35,534 nt of DNA from Bacteroidales bacterium. GTDB taxonomy: Bacteria > Bacteroidota > Bacteroidia > Bacteroidales > JAIPAH01. Location: positions 1 to 35,534 of the forward strand of contig JAIPAH010000015.1 of NCBI GenBank assembly GCA_021740175.1, read 5' to 3'. Both the position numbers and the translations under genes were made by a program. Shown here one piece after another: positions 17,031-25,875 of the stretch. How positions within the stretch are numbered: the stretch's first letter is position 1; every line of letters begins with the position of its first letter. The notes beneath the pieces were generated by a model. It was not told the DNA's origin, did no database searches, and worked only from the letters and a program-made list of their open reading frames with translations.

Positions 17031-17191
17031 GGTAATGACGAGATTCCTCCTCCCCATGTTTCGCATCTAATGATTATTGGTAATGCAAACGCCTGATAAT
17101 GAGAAACATGAGTCGTCGAAATGACTTGATTTTATTATGGATTGAAGCGCAATGGAAGGAGGAGGAATCTGATCATTCTACTGCAAAAGTC
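17031..17191. repeat. Nested inverted repeats, likely remnant of an interspersed palindromic element
   Basis: AGATTCCTCCTCC (17041-17053) is perfectly complementary to GGAGGAGGAATCT (17158-17170). Inside it CATGTTTC (17055-17062) is complementary to GAAACATG (17103-17110). TCGTCGAAATGACTT (17113-17127) and AAAGTCATTTGA (17186-17197) add a further partial inverted pair. The words GAGATTCCTCC and CGAAATGAC are, in my recollection, typical of short palindromic repeats scattered through Bacteroidota genomes. Confidence 0.5.
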
Positions 17192-17269
17192 ATTTGAAAT
17201 TCCTAACTAGCTAGTTGGCCTATTTGTGCATTTTAGTATTCATTTGAACACCCCAGAGAAGATTAATAA

Positions 17270-17315
17270 AAAAAGCCTTCCGGGAGTATTCATAAGACTC
17301 GCCGAAAGGCTTTTT
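17270..17315 (-). terminator. Terminator of the subtilase gene
   Basis: AAAAAGCCTT (17270-17279) pairs with AAGGCTTTTT (17306-17315). Inner CGG-GAGT / ACTC-G-CCG pairing includes one bulge. On the minus strand the hairpin starts 20 bp after the subtilase stop and is followed by a T run. Confidence 0.75.
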
Positions 17316-17334
17316 CGGGTATTCTATTACAAAA

Positions 17335-19350
17335 TTACCGCTGCAAAATAAGCTTTCTCGTATGGACTTGATCGTTCATAACGACTCTTACAAAATATAT
17401 TCCCGGACTCACGCTTTCGCCACCCCGGCTATTGGCTCTCCAAATCCATTCTTCATCTCCCGAGAGCTTTCCATCAAAGAGGGTTTTAATAAGGCTTCCG
17501 GTCATATTGTGTAAAGTAACCCGTCCTTTAATATTAGCCTTTGAATTCAACTTTATTCGAGTAAAATTCTTAAATGGGTTCGGGGCTACTTTTAAAGTGA
17601 CATCTGAAGAGCCATCCGGATCGTTCACTTCGGTGGTCATTCCCACATCCACGGTTATCGTAGCGGTTACCGTATCTTCATCATGTAAATCACGGACAAA
17701 ATAAGCTTCTCCTGTAAGAGTACCATCTTCCAGGCTGTCGCCTTCAATGTAAAAATCAACAGTGTCAGATTCTGAACCGAAAAGGGTACTTTGATCAAAA
17801 TCGGTAGACAACCACCCGGCACTGTCAGAAGCAACCACATGATAATTCATGGCACCGGCGCCGGTATTGGAAACCGACAATTGCACGGTATCGTTCTGCA
17901 TAAGAGGTAGTGATAACTCCACGGTATCTTCCGATAATGTCATCTGAGGGCCTATGGGAACCGTATCCATAGCCATCAGGGAATTATTAAGATTCAGGCG
18001 CCCGCCTGATACGGTAGTACCTTCCAGGGAGGATAAGGGATCGACATTGTAAAGGATATACTCCTTAATCATATAAGCAATAGAATCGGGATTCTCCTTA
18101 TATGCTTCCATCATCGAACTATCGGCATGAGAGAACAAAAGAGCAATTGCTCCGGTCACATGTGGTGTAGCCATTGAAGTGCCGGTTTTATAGCCATAAT
18201 CATCGCCCGGTGTCGTGGAATAGATAGAAGTTCCGGGAGCACCCAGGTCAATGGTAGTCCGGCCATACCCCGCACTGGAACTTTTCACGTCATCATCGGT
18301 GGTATTGGTTACACTAATGAGGTAATCGCTTTCCATAGCTGTAGGGACATCTCCTACCTCATCAATATTAAGCTCGATATTGGTAGTGGCACCGGTGCTA
18401 AGCACACCTACGTAACCCAAAGAATCGTACATGGATCCCCAAATCGGGTAATCATCAGGGTCGCCATAATTCACTCCGAAAGAAGCATTGGTAGCGACCA
18501 CATAAGCTCCCGTATCGCCGTCCGTTTCATTGTAGAGGGCTCTCATATCGTGCACATAGCTATAACCTTCCACCACGGTACTTTCAATACTTGACGAAGC
18601 TGCCACCGGCATTAGCTGAGCATGCCAATTCACGCCGGTTACACCGATATCATTCCCCCCTTTGGCAGAGACGGTACCACCTACGTGCGTTCCGTGACTA
18701 CTGCCGGGAATACTCCCATCGCTGGAGTAAGCGTCCCAACCATGGACATCGTCCACATAACCGTTTCCGTCATCATCTTCTCCATTATCCGGAATCTCAT
18801 TATAATTCGTCCACAAATTATCCTCCAGGTCTTCGTGGTTCAGGGACATCCCCCCATCCACAATGGCAACAACTATTGTATCGCCCAAAGAAGTGAAACC
18901 ACCCTGAGTCATCGACCATGCTTCGGGCCCGTCTACATCGGCATCTTCTACGCCTCCTGTTTGGCCAGTGTTATGGAGCCCCCATAAATCATCGAAATAA
19001 GTATCGTTCGGAATGGTATCATTTGTATCCCTAAGCTCCAATTTGTGATTAAATTGGGCCAGTTTCACAGCTGGGTGGGCTCTTAAATCTTCTAAAAGTT
19101 TCTCGCCATTTTTTGATGTATTATAGGTGCTTAGCCAGATTTTCATCCGATTTGATAATTTTTTGTAGTCCGCATCGAAATCATAATCGGCAAAATCATT
19201 TTCCAAAGTTGTTATAGCCCCTTCCGGGTTATACTTATTGATATCGACCTGGATCATCATTTGCCCGGGTATACGGTTATCCTGTGAAAAGGCATTAAAC
19301 CCGGCTACCACAATCATCAGGGTAAGAAAATATTGTATGAATTGTTTCAT
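17335..19350 (-). CDS. Secreted subtilisin-like serine protease (S8) with T9SS sorting domain
   Basis: This 671-residue protein is an extracellular endopeptidase. The signal peptide ends near residue 22 (AFS|QDNR). A propeptide-like region runs to about 115. The S8 domain (about 120-460) has the catalytic triad D165 (AIVDGG), H219 (SHGTHVGG) and S392 (GTSMATPHV), with the oxyanion N288 in ATNASFG. A BACON-like beta domain (about 470-575, AGWLSTDF) and a T9SS sorting domain (587-671, VAPNPF to RKLILQR) complete it. The calcium-site-like DDDGNGYVDD loop near 192-201 is common in Bacteroidota subtilases. It has its own terminator, so it appears to be a single-gene unit. Confidence 0.94.
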   Translation of the reverse strand: MKQFIQYFLTLMIVVAGFNAFSQDNRIPGQMMIQVDINKYNPEGAITTLENDFADYDFDADYKKLSNRMKIWLSTYNTSKNGEKLLEDLRAHPAVKLAQFNHKLELRDTNDTIPNDTYFDDLWGLHNTGQTGGVEDADVDGPEAWSMTQGGFTSLGDTIVVAIVDGGMSLNHEDLEDNLWTNYNEIPDNGEDDDGNGYVDDVHGWDAYSSDGSIPGSSHGTHVGGTVSAKGGNDIGVTGVNWHAQLMPVAASSSIESTVVEGYSYVHDMRALYNETDGDTGAYVVATNASFGVNYGDPDDYPIWGSMYDSLGYVGVLSTGATTNIELNIDEVGDVPTAMESDYLISVTNTTDDDVKSSSAGYGRTTIDLGAPGTSIYSTTPGDDYGYKTGTSMATPHVTGAIALLFSHADSSMMEAYKENPDSIAYMIKEYILYNVDPLSSLEGTTVSGGRLNLNNSLMAMDTVPIGPQMTLSEDTVELSLPLMQNDTVQLSVSNTGAGAMNYHVVASDSAGWLSTDFDQSTLFGSESDTVDFYIEGDSLEDGTLTGEAYFVRDLHDEDTVTATITVDVGMTTEVNDPDGSSDVTLKVAPNPFKNFTRIKLNSKANIKGRVTLHNMTGSLIKTLFDGKLSGDEEWIWRANSRGGESVSPGIYFVRVVMNDQVHTRKLILQR

Positions 19351-19498
19351 AGTATTAATTTTTTCTAAGAAACATACAAAAAGGTTTAATGTTCTGATCG
19401 TAAGTTATTTTAAATTTTATTAACATTTTAATCACCAGAAAGGAGAAGAAGCGGTCGGTATTGCTTTAAAAAACTGACAGGAGATAAAATTAAAAGCT

Positions 19499-19550
19499 GA
19501 AATAAGCCAAAACCCTAATAATTCTTTAGATTTTCGGCTGAGCTTATTTC
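19499..19550 (-). terminator. Possible terminator overlapping the pyk stop codon
   Basis: GAAATAAGC (19499-19507) is complementary to GCTTATTTC (19542-19550), with the pyk stop inside the 34-nt loop. On the minus strand it is followed by GCTTTTAATTTTATC. The large loop makes this uncertain. Confidence 0.3.
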
Positions 19551-20945
19551 CATAAAGGAAGCGCCATGTTTTTGTCCAAAGTTGCCGGCAACAATTACCA
19601 GGCGATCCCTATCGGAAACATGCCCTGCATTTAAGAGGGCATTCACTGAATGGCGGATTAACTCCGAAGAGTCTTGGCATCTTTCGAGATACCACGGATT
19701 AACACCATACACCAAAGCCATCTCGCGTACCAGACGTTCATCATAACACATCGCAAAAACGGGCTTCGTACTTCTGAAGGCCGCTATATTACGAATCGTA
19801 CGCCCCGAATAAGAATCGACAATCAGTGCTTTTGCATTCAGCCGCGCCACAGCTTTAACAGCTGACTTGGATAGATAGGCGGAAATATCACTGCTCAAAA
19901 CTACCGTAGGTGTTTCATAAAAGGGCTCCTTAGATTGTTCCACCTCACTGGCAACTTCTGCCATAGTTTGCACAGATTCAAGAGGATATTTTCCATAAGC
20001 CGTTTCCCCTGAAAGCATAATGGCATCGGCTTCACTGTAAATAGCACTTGCAATATCGGTCACTTCAGCTCTTGTCGGTCGGGGATTCTCAATCATAGTA
20101 TGGAGCATCTGGGTAGCGACTATCACAGGCTTTCTTTTTTCGTTACCTTTCAAAATCAAATACCGCTGTATTCCCGGAATTTTCGCATAAGGAATTTCTA
20201 TCGCCAGGTCTCCGCGGGCGACCATCATTCCGTAAGCCACCTCAAGGATTTCATCGATATTATCAACTCCTTCCCTGTTTTCAATTTTAGCAATAATTTT
20301 TATAGGACTGTTATATTCATCGAGAATTTTTTGTATTTCGAGTACATCTTCCTTACCTCTGACAAAGGAATGGGCTATGAAATCCAGGTTGTTTTCAATG
20401 GCAAAATGAATATAATCCCTGTCTTTTTCAGAAAGGGAAGGCAATTTAAAGCGTGCCCCCGGGACATTAATGCTTTTTTTGGCCTTGATCGTCCCACTGC
20501 TTAAGGCAACGCATACTGCTTCATGCTCCTTTTTTTCTTTTACTTCAAGTTCAATATCGCCGTCGTCGATAAGAACCTTGTATCCTAATCCCGGCAGTTC
20601 ATCTACAAAATTATGATAGGTAACTTCCAGTGCATAAGCGTCTTCCACAAAGTACCCCTTATCATAGAGATATATTATATCTCCTTCCTTAACCTCCATG
20701 GGCAATTGAGGATTTTCCACGGTTCTTATTTCCGGGCCTTTGGTATCTAAGAGCAAGGCAATGCGATAGGATGCTTTTCTGACATTTTCAATCACCTTTT
20801 GAGTCGCCTCCCTGTCCTGATGGGCAGTATTTAAACGGACAACATCCATCCCCTCTTCGTATAGCGAGCGAATAAAGGGAGTGTCACATTTAAGGTCAGA
20901 GATAGTAGCAACAATTTTTGTTCGTTTTTTGTCAGCGCGATCCAT
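19515..20945 (-). CDS. pyk: Pyruvate kinase
   Basis: This 476-residue protein makes pyruvate and ATP from phosphoenolpyruvate and ADP in glycolysis. The TIM-barrel part shows R37 (VVRLN), DTKGPEIRT (67-75), catalytic K220 (IIAKIENREG), VARGDLAIEIP near 245 and the RPTRAEVTD signature near 293. LSGETAYGKYP follows near 314, then a C-terminal domain of the usual size. The B domain (about 75-165) is present. Normal length, no defect seen. It is a housekeeping gene lying between two secreted-protease genes, with its own -7 box, so it is probably transcribed alone. Confidence 0.97.
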   Translation of the reverse strand: MDRADKKRTKIVATISDLKCDTPFIRSLYEEGMDVVRLNTAHQDREATQKVIENVRKASYRIALLLDTKGPEIRTVENPQLPMEVKEGDIIYLYDKGYFVEDAYALEVTYHNFVDELPGLGYKVLIDDGDIELEVKEKKEHEAVCVALSSGTIKAKKSINVPGARFKLPSLSEKDRDYIHFAIENNLDFIAHSFVRGKEDVLEIQKILDEYNSPIKIIAKIENREGVDNIDEILEVAYGMMVARGDLAIEIPYAKIPGIQRYLILKGNEKRKPVIVATQMLHTMIENPRPTRAEVTDIASAIYSEADAIMLSGETAYGKYPLESVQTMAEVASEVEQSKEPFYETPTVVLSSDISAYLSKSAVKAVARLNAKALIVDSYSGRTIRNIAAFRSTKPVFAMCYDERLVREMALVYGVNPWYLERCQDSSELIRHSVNALLNAGHVSDRDRLVIVAGNFGQKHGASFMEISSAENLKNY

Positions 20946-20968
20946 ATAAATATTGAATTAAATTTCTA

Positions 20969-20976
20969 CAAAGGTA
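20969..20976 (-). promoter_or_regulatory. -7 box TACCTTTG upstream of pyk
   Basis: The minus strand reads TACCTTTG, matching TAnnTTTG, 23 bp before the pyk ATG. The -33 position shows no TTTG. Confidence 0.5.
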
Positions 20977-21083
20977 TAAAACATCTTCTGCCTATATGCA
21001 CCATATTTCGGCTTGTTTAATATACACTCCTTCGCAAACGATTTCAACCCTGGGAAAGCTAATAATTTGTTTTAAAATAAATA

Positions 21084-21111
21084 AAAAACCCGGTGGTCAC
21101 ACCGGGTTTTT
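21084..21111 (-). terminator. Intrinsic terminator of the C25 protease gene
   Basis: CCCGGTG (21089-21095), loop GTCA, CACCGGG (21100-21106), flanked by AAAAA and TTTTT. On the minus strand it starts 17 bp after the stop and ends in a T run. It is a textbook-quality hairpin. Confidence 0.9.
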
Positions 21112-21128
21112 AAAAATCAATTTTTAAC

Positions 21129-24100
21129 TTACTGTATAACAAGCCGCTTAACTGTACGATTATTATTTGTCTCTATAATCAAAAGATAAATTCCTTTGCC
21201 ATTATTACTCAAATCAAAGCGCACTCTTGTTTTGCTGATATTAATATCTTCTTTATGAAGAACCAGATTGGACAATGCATCCATAACTTTCACATTAACG
21301 GACTCCTCAAATCCTTCATCAGCGGAAAGATAAAACACTCCTTCAGTCGGATTCGGATAAATACTGACACCTTCGCCATTTATATCATCTCCAAACCCTA
21401 TGGTATTCCTCACTTTGACCTGCTGCGCTTCGGAATAAGGGCTATCGCCACAATCGTTTACTGCCGTAACCTTTATTTCTGCATCCCCTGTCCATTGGTC
21501 ACTCCATGACACTGTCACAGCGGTATCGTCAGCTAGCAGGGTGCCAGCTTCTTCGGGATCCAGTGTCCACTCGTGGGTATTGGCATACATTGGCGGTAAA
21601 GTAGTATAAACACTCATTGAGTCATATACCAGGTCGACGGTGTCTGTACCGGAAGGTTTTTGCGGTGTTTGGGGTAAAGGACTCATGACAATATTGTAAG
21701 AGCCTTCCCCTGAATTGGCACATCCATTGGCATCAACAACAGTTCCCAATGTATACGCTGTCGTATCATCAACAATGAAAGAGTGCGTCCACTCATCTTC
21801 CGTTACATCCGTATATTCCTGGTCGTTAAGCTCCAATGTCCAGGGAGCTTCCCCGGTCAATTGGACTGTTAAGGTCGCTTCCTGTCCTTCACAAATTTCT
21901 TCTTCCCCTGAGGATAATGTTGCTGTAGGCAGGGAATTTATTGTGAGATTGACATCGATGGAAGTATCAGCACAAGTACCCATACCCATTACATTAAGGG
22001 ATAAGTTGGCCGAGCCGCTGTTGATTTCTTCTTCTCCGGGATAATATACCGGGGCAACCACTGTGCTATCCGAAAAGCTTCCGTTTCCTTGGGTTGTCCA
22101 TAGTAAATCTGAAAAATGGGCAGCTTCAATATTCTCCATGACCAAGGAATCCCCGGCACAAATCGTGGAAGATTGTGGAGCCGACACTTCAGGTTTTTCA
22201 GGTAAGTAAACAACCATTGCATCGGTTTCTTGATCACCTTCCTCACCATTTACGGTTAAAGTCAAAATCACCTGGCCATTCTCAAAATCTTCCTGGCTAG
22301 GAGTATATTCGGGATGCATCGTAACATGACTGTCAAAAGTACCTGAACCCGATGTCTCCCATTCTACGGAATTATAGTAAGTGGCTGCGGCCCCATCAAT
22401 TTCCACAGTATTCATCTGACAACCATGAATATCCTGGCCGGCATAAACCATAGTCATCACTTCAGGAGGCAATACAATATTATCTACCCATGCACAGTCT
22501 TCTCCATTGCTTTGGTAACCATCTTTTTCATACTTCCAGGTAAACGTATGTTCTCCGGCAGAAACAGGGAACTCTACTTTGGCCCAATCCTGCTCACCGG
22601 ACCAGCTTCCCATGACTTCTCCATCAATAAGGAAATAAAGATAATCGTAACCACTTTCAGAGGACACCTTCCTGTAAAAAGAAATTGTATCATCAAACAT
22701 CACTTCATAAGAGATTTTCAATTGTGAATTTTCTGAATTGCTGATTGTTCCAGATTGAGAGGAGTAAACCCCTTCATAAACCGGATCTTCAGTAATGAAC
22801 CAATCGGCATCACCTTCATTTTCCCAATCGAACTGGGAGAAATCACCACTTTCAAAATCCTCCATTATCAAACCTACTTTGAAGCTAAACGGTTGCTCGT
22901 CGCCGTATGGAGGAAACGCCACCAGGTTTTCAATATCTATAAAAGAACCGATAAATGCCCCGGAATCCACCGATATACTGAATTGAGCGGTTTTGGTACT
23001 ATCGGATTGCAAATTCTCAATAGTGTACTCTCCTTCATCGATATAACAGGTAGCAGAAGTAGTAGTGATGGAAGATAAAACATCTTCGGCTTTGCAATGT
23101 CCATCATTTTTTACCTGGATAAACAAGTCGGCTGATTCGCCGGGATCGATTATATCATTCCCGTTACCCTCAGTTTCCACCACCTGCATATTTTTAATTT
23201 CAAGCACAGGTGAATAAATTTTCATATTAAACCCACTCACCCACTCTTCTTCGTTGGAGGTGGCAATCACATCATAAGCAACATTGTGATTATCAGGGAT
23301 ACTGTCGTCCACCTGCACTGTAAATCCGTTTTCAACCGTGGCTGTGGATTCGGGCGGGATATCACCGTAATTCTCCGAATCATCCGTAATTGTAACGTAG
23401 GGGTCATCACTTTCCAGGGTTACCATCACATCTTCAGCAGGGTCATTACCAAAATTTTCCACGGTCAGGGTGATCATCAGCTCTTCGCCATAATCAGCCT
23501 CACTATTGTTATTGCCCTGCTCATCATTGATTTCGAAATCCTCATTAATTACATAAGGTCCGTCGGGCGGTATAACCTCTATCTGCTCATGATAACGGTA
23601 AAAATTTTGTTTAGTTATGACAATATCCACGACCGTTCCCGGCTCCTGGGGCTCAATAGGAATATCTACCGGTGCCCCGGTTCCTTCTGCGGTACCGAGA
23701 ATTTCCCCGTCCACTGAAAGAGCAATCAGGGAACCTTCGTTGGCCGTCACCTCAAAACTATCGGGCCCGCTGAGCAACACGTCATTATGCACTACATCCA
23801 GTTCCTGGGGCATTTCGGAATAAACAGTTGAAAAGGTGCCGCCATGGTGGTGGAAAAGGTGATATGTAACCTCTTTATCGCCCGTATTATACGGCCAATC
23901 AGATTGCTGAAGGTGATATTTTCCGCCAGCATTCCCAAAAGCAGGTTTAACATCTCTCGAATCGGGTGTTGTTCCGTAGTCAGGCATAAAGTCCGGCCAC
24001 ATGTTATCATACATACCCCATACATAGGTATCATTAACAAACGAATAGGACGTTTCGGAGGCCGCAATAACTCCTAAAGCTCCTGATGGTTCACCGTTAT

Positions 24101-25709
24101 GGGTATGCCTGTGGAATTTCTCAGCGAAGCACTCTCCACTCATATTATATTTCCCCGTCAGGCAGTTGATAGACATTACAAATGTAAGATCGGTATTCGT
24201 CAGCTCTTCGATATCGCCCATGTCATAATCGGGTTCTCCCCATCCTGTTTCAGAGCCATGGTCGCGATGCTGTAACATGAAAGCCCCGCTGTTGATGCCT
24301 TCATTTACACCCTCAGCACTTCCATCGAAAGGAGGAAGATAATCGGGAGTTTCTTCTATATACCCTTGTCCATCAGGTCCAAAATAATCGACAACAGTTT
24401 CCGTATTTGTAGCCGTAGACCAAACATCAGTGTTTCCGCTGTAAATCACATTCTCACGGCGGGGATCTTTGCCCTGTTCATTTTTCCAGAACCCATGAAT
24501 GCTCTCGGAGCATATCTGGAACCAACGCTCTGTTTGCCATCCCAGGGCAGTTATCGGGTTGTCATAATAATCTTCATTGGTCGGAGGGTCCTTTTCATGA
24601 TCGATAAATTTAGATACCATCACTTCAAGCTGTTCGGCATTTTGGGCTGTGATACGGCCAAAGACCATATCCGGCAGATGATTACCGGTGACATCTGCAT
24701 AAATATTATCGGAAGCGCAATAGCCGTCATAGATTGGTGAGATGACCCGGTTCTCCATGTCATCACCGTAATCTCCAAGTAAAAGAACGGCTGATGGGGG
24801 TGTATCCCATGTGTTATAGGCTTCATCAAAATAGCTTTCCAAAACGTCGGGATCATTCGCTCCAATTTCCGAGAGTGTTACTACTTTGGTGTGGATTCCC
24901 TGCATATTGCGGAATCTTTTAATAGAATCAGCCCACTGTTGAAATTCTTCGCCATCCGGGGAAACGATGAGGTATTCACATCCTTCTTCGCGCGAATTTC
25001 CTGAAAACTTCCGCGTATAATCTTTCTCCGGAATTACCGTCTTATTGAGAACCGCATCCTTGATAAGCGGATCAAACCAGCGGCTACGGTATTTTGCCTC
25101 ACCAAACTGATTACTTCCACCGGTGTATGTAACTTCTACCTTTATATCCCTGTAAACGATTAATTTTTCAGAAACAGGATTATATTGAAAAGGGGTTATA
25201 CCCAGCATCACGACATCAAACCCCCTGATTTCATCTTTTTCCGATAGTTTGATGGGTTCAGCAGGATAAAAAGCATCTTTATTGTATATCTTTTCATCTT
25301 TGTTGTATTCAAGGGGACCTACTTCATTTTCTTTCGGGATTCGTGGAGCCGGAGCAATCTTAACATTCTCGATAACCTCTTTTCGTTTGTCGGTGATGTT
25401 CAGTTCTACCTCCGCATTCTCCGGGACTGCAATGTATCTCCCTTTTCCCGGAAGGTTAGGTGCTCCTTCGTCATTTGGCAGGTAATGACCGGGAAGCTGG
25501 ATGTCTTTCATTGCATCTCCGTTTATTGTTATTTCCTCAAGAGCAAATTTTTCAATCGAAAAATTTACTACAGTCTTGTCATCTCTTTGCTGCTCAACAG
25601 AATAACCGGGAGCACCTCTGGCATCATCGTATGTATAAGTCTGCGAGAAGAGCAACGGTCCGGTAAAGAGCAAAAGAGTAATGAGTCCATTAGTAATTAA
25701 TTTTTTCAT
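21129..25709 (-). CDS. Gingipain-like C25 cysteine protease, multidomain, T9SS sorted
   Basis: This 1526-residue secreted protease has a signal peptide (LFS|QTYT, about residue 22) and a C25 propeptide-like region (to about 235). The C25 catalytic domain (about 243-600) has His H484 in RDHGSETGW and Cys C516 in SINCLTGK, 32 residues apart as in gingipain R (H211/C244 from memory). LLGDYGDD (310-317) lines up with the gingipain segment that holds the S1 Asp, so basic-residue cleavage is possible. Beyond lie an Ig-like domain (about 640-710), two CARDB-like beta domains (about 718-945), a MAM-like domain (about 949-1082) and PKD/SprB-like modules (about 1088-1400). A T9SS sorting domain (1448-1526, VSIYPNPTEG to RLVIQ) ends it. 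Residues 718-1110 are paralogous to the neighbouring propeller protein. Flanking terminators suggest a single-gene unit. Confidence 0.92.
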   Translation of the reverse strand: MKKLITNGLITLLLFTGPLLFSQTYTYDDARGAPGYSVEQQRDDKTVVNFSIEKFALEEITINGDAMKDIQLPGHYLPNDEGAPNLPGKGRYIAVPENAEVELNITDKRKEVIENVKIAPAPRIPKENEVGPLEYNKDEKIYNKDAFYPAEPIKLSEKDEIRGFDVVMLGITPFQYNPVSEKLIVYRDIKVEVTYTGGSNQFGEAKYRSRWFDPLIKDAVLNKTVIPEKDYTRKFSGNSREEGCEYLIVSPDGEEFQQWADSIKRFRNMQGIHTKVVTLSEIGANDPDVLESYFDEAYNTWDTPPSAVLLLGDYGDDMENRVISPIYDGYCASDNIYADVTGNHLPDMVFGRITAQNAEQLEVMVSKFIDHEKDPPTNEDYYDNPITALGWQTERWFQICSESIHGFWKNEQGKDPRRENVIYSGNTDVWSTATNTETVVDYFGPDGQGYIEETPDYLPPFDGSAEGVNEGINSGAFMLQHRDHGSETGWGEPDYDMGDIEELTNTDLTFVMSINCLTGKYNMSGECFAEKFHRHTHNGEPSGALGVIAASETSYSFVNDTYVWGMYDNMWPDFMPDYGTTPDSRDVKPAFGNAGGKYHLQQSDWPYNTGDKEVTYHLFHHHGGTFSTVYSEMPQELDVVHNDVLLSGPDSFEVTANEGSLIALSVDGEILGTAEGTGAPVDIPIEPQEPGTVVDIVITKQNFYRYHEQIEVIPPDGPYVINEDFEINDEQGNNNSEADYGEELMITLTVENFGNDPAEDVMVTLESDDPYVTITDDSENYGDIPPESTATVENGFTVQVDDSIPDNHNVAYDVIATSNEEEWVSGFNMKIYSPVLEIKNMQVVETEGNGNDIIDPGESADLFIQVKNDGHCKAEDVLSSITTTSATCYIDEGEYTIENLQSDSTKTAQFSISVDSGAFIGSFIDIENLVAFPPYGDEQPFSFKVGLIMEDFESGDFSQFDWENEGDADWFITEDPVYEGVYSSQSGTISNSENSQLKISYEVMFDDTISFYRKVSSESGYDYLYFLIDGEVMGSWSGEQDWAKVEFPVSAGEHTFTWKYEKDGYQSNGEDCAWVDNIVLPPEVMTMVYAGQDIHGCQMNTVEIDGAAATYYNSVEWETSGSGTFDSHVTMHPEYTPSQEDFENGQVILTLTVNGEEGDQETDAMVVYLPEKPEVSAPQSSTICAGDSLVMENIEAAHFSDLLWTTQGNGSFSDSTVVAPVYYPGEEEINSGSANLSLNVMGMGTCADTSIDVNLTINSLPTATLSSGEEEICEGQEATLTVQLTGEAPWTLELNDQEYTDVTEDEWTHSFIVDDTTAYTLGTVVDANGCANSGEGSYNIVMSPLPQTPQKPSGTDTVDLVYDSMSVYTTLPPMYANTHEWTLDPEEAGTLLADDTAVTVSWSDQWTGDAEIKVTAVNDCGDSPYSEAQQVKVRNTIGFGDDINGEGVSIYPNPTEGVFYLSADEGFEESVNVKVMDALSNLVLHKEDINISKTRVRFDLSNNGKGIYLLIIETNNNRTVKRLVIQ

Positions 25710-25817
25710 AATGTTGAATTTGGTTTCAAAAGTCGAAATTTAAAAAAAATTGAAATCTTTTGTTAAAATATAGTAATTATTAAGACAATTTTAACATTTA
25801 GAGCGTTGCAAATAAAA

Positions 25818-25849
25818 AAACGGGAAGATGAAAACTCATCTTCCCGTTT
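25818..25849 (-). terminator. Intrinsic terminator of the Asp-box propeller gene
   Basis: AAACGGGAAGATGA (25818-25831), loop AAAC, TCATCTTCCCGTTT (25836-25849): a 14-bp perfect stem. On the minus strand it lies 26 bp after the stop and is followed by TTTTTTTATT. Confidence 0.9.
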
Positions 25850-25875
25850 GGAATAAAAAAACATACAAACTTTTA

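Larger units (their letters stand above)
16854..17334. other. 481-bp gap between deiminase and subtilase genes
   Basis: No gene is supported. The gap holds the deiminase promoter box (16890-16897), a rearranged inverted-repeat element (about 17031-17191), a 12-bp palindrome AACTAGCTAGTT (17205-17216) and the subtilase terminator (17270-17315). Confidence 0.6.

Noticed and set aside
16801-17070. 89-residue plus-strand frame across the deiminase start and promoter
   Set aside because: Overlaps the deiminase start antisense and runs through the repeat; no family features.
17205-17216. Palindrome AACTAGCTAGTT as an operator
   Set aside because: It is nearly 350 bp from the deiminase start and downstream of the subtilase gene, so no regulated promoter is evident. 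Chance is likely in AT-rich DNA.
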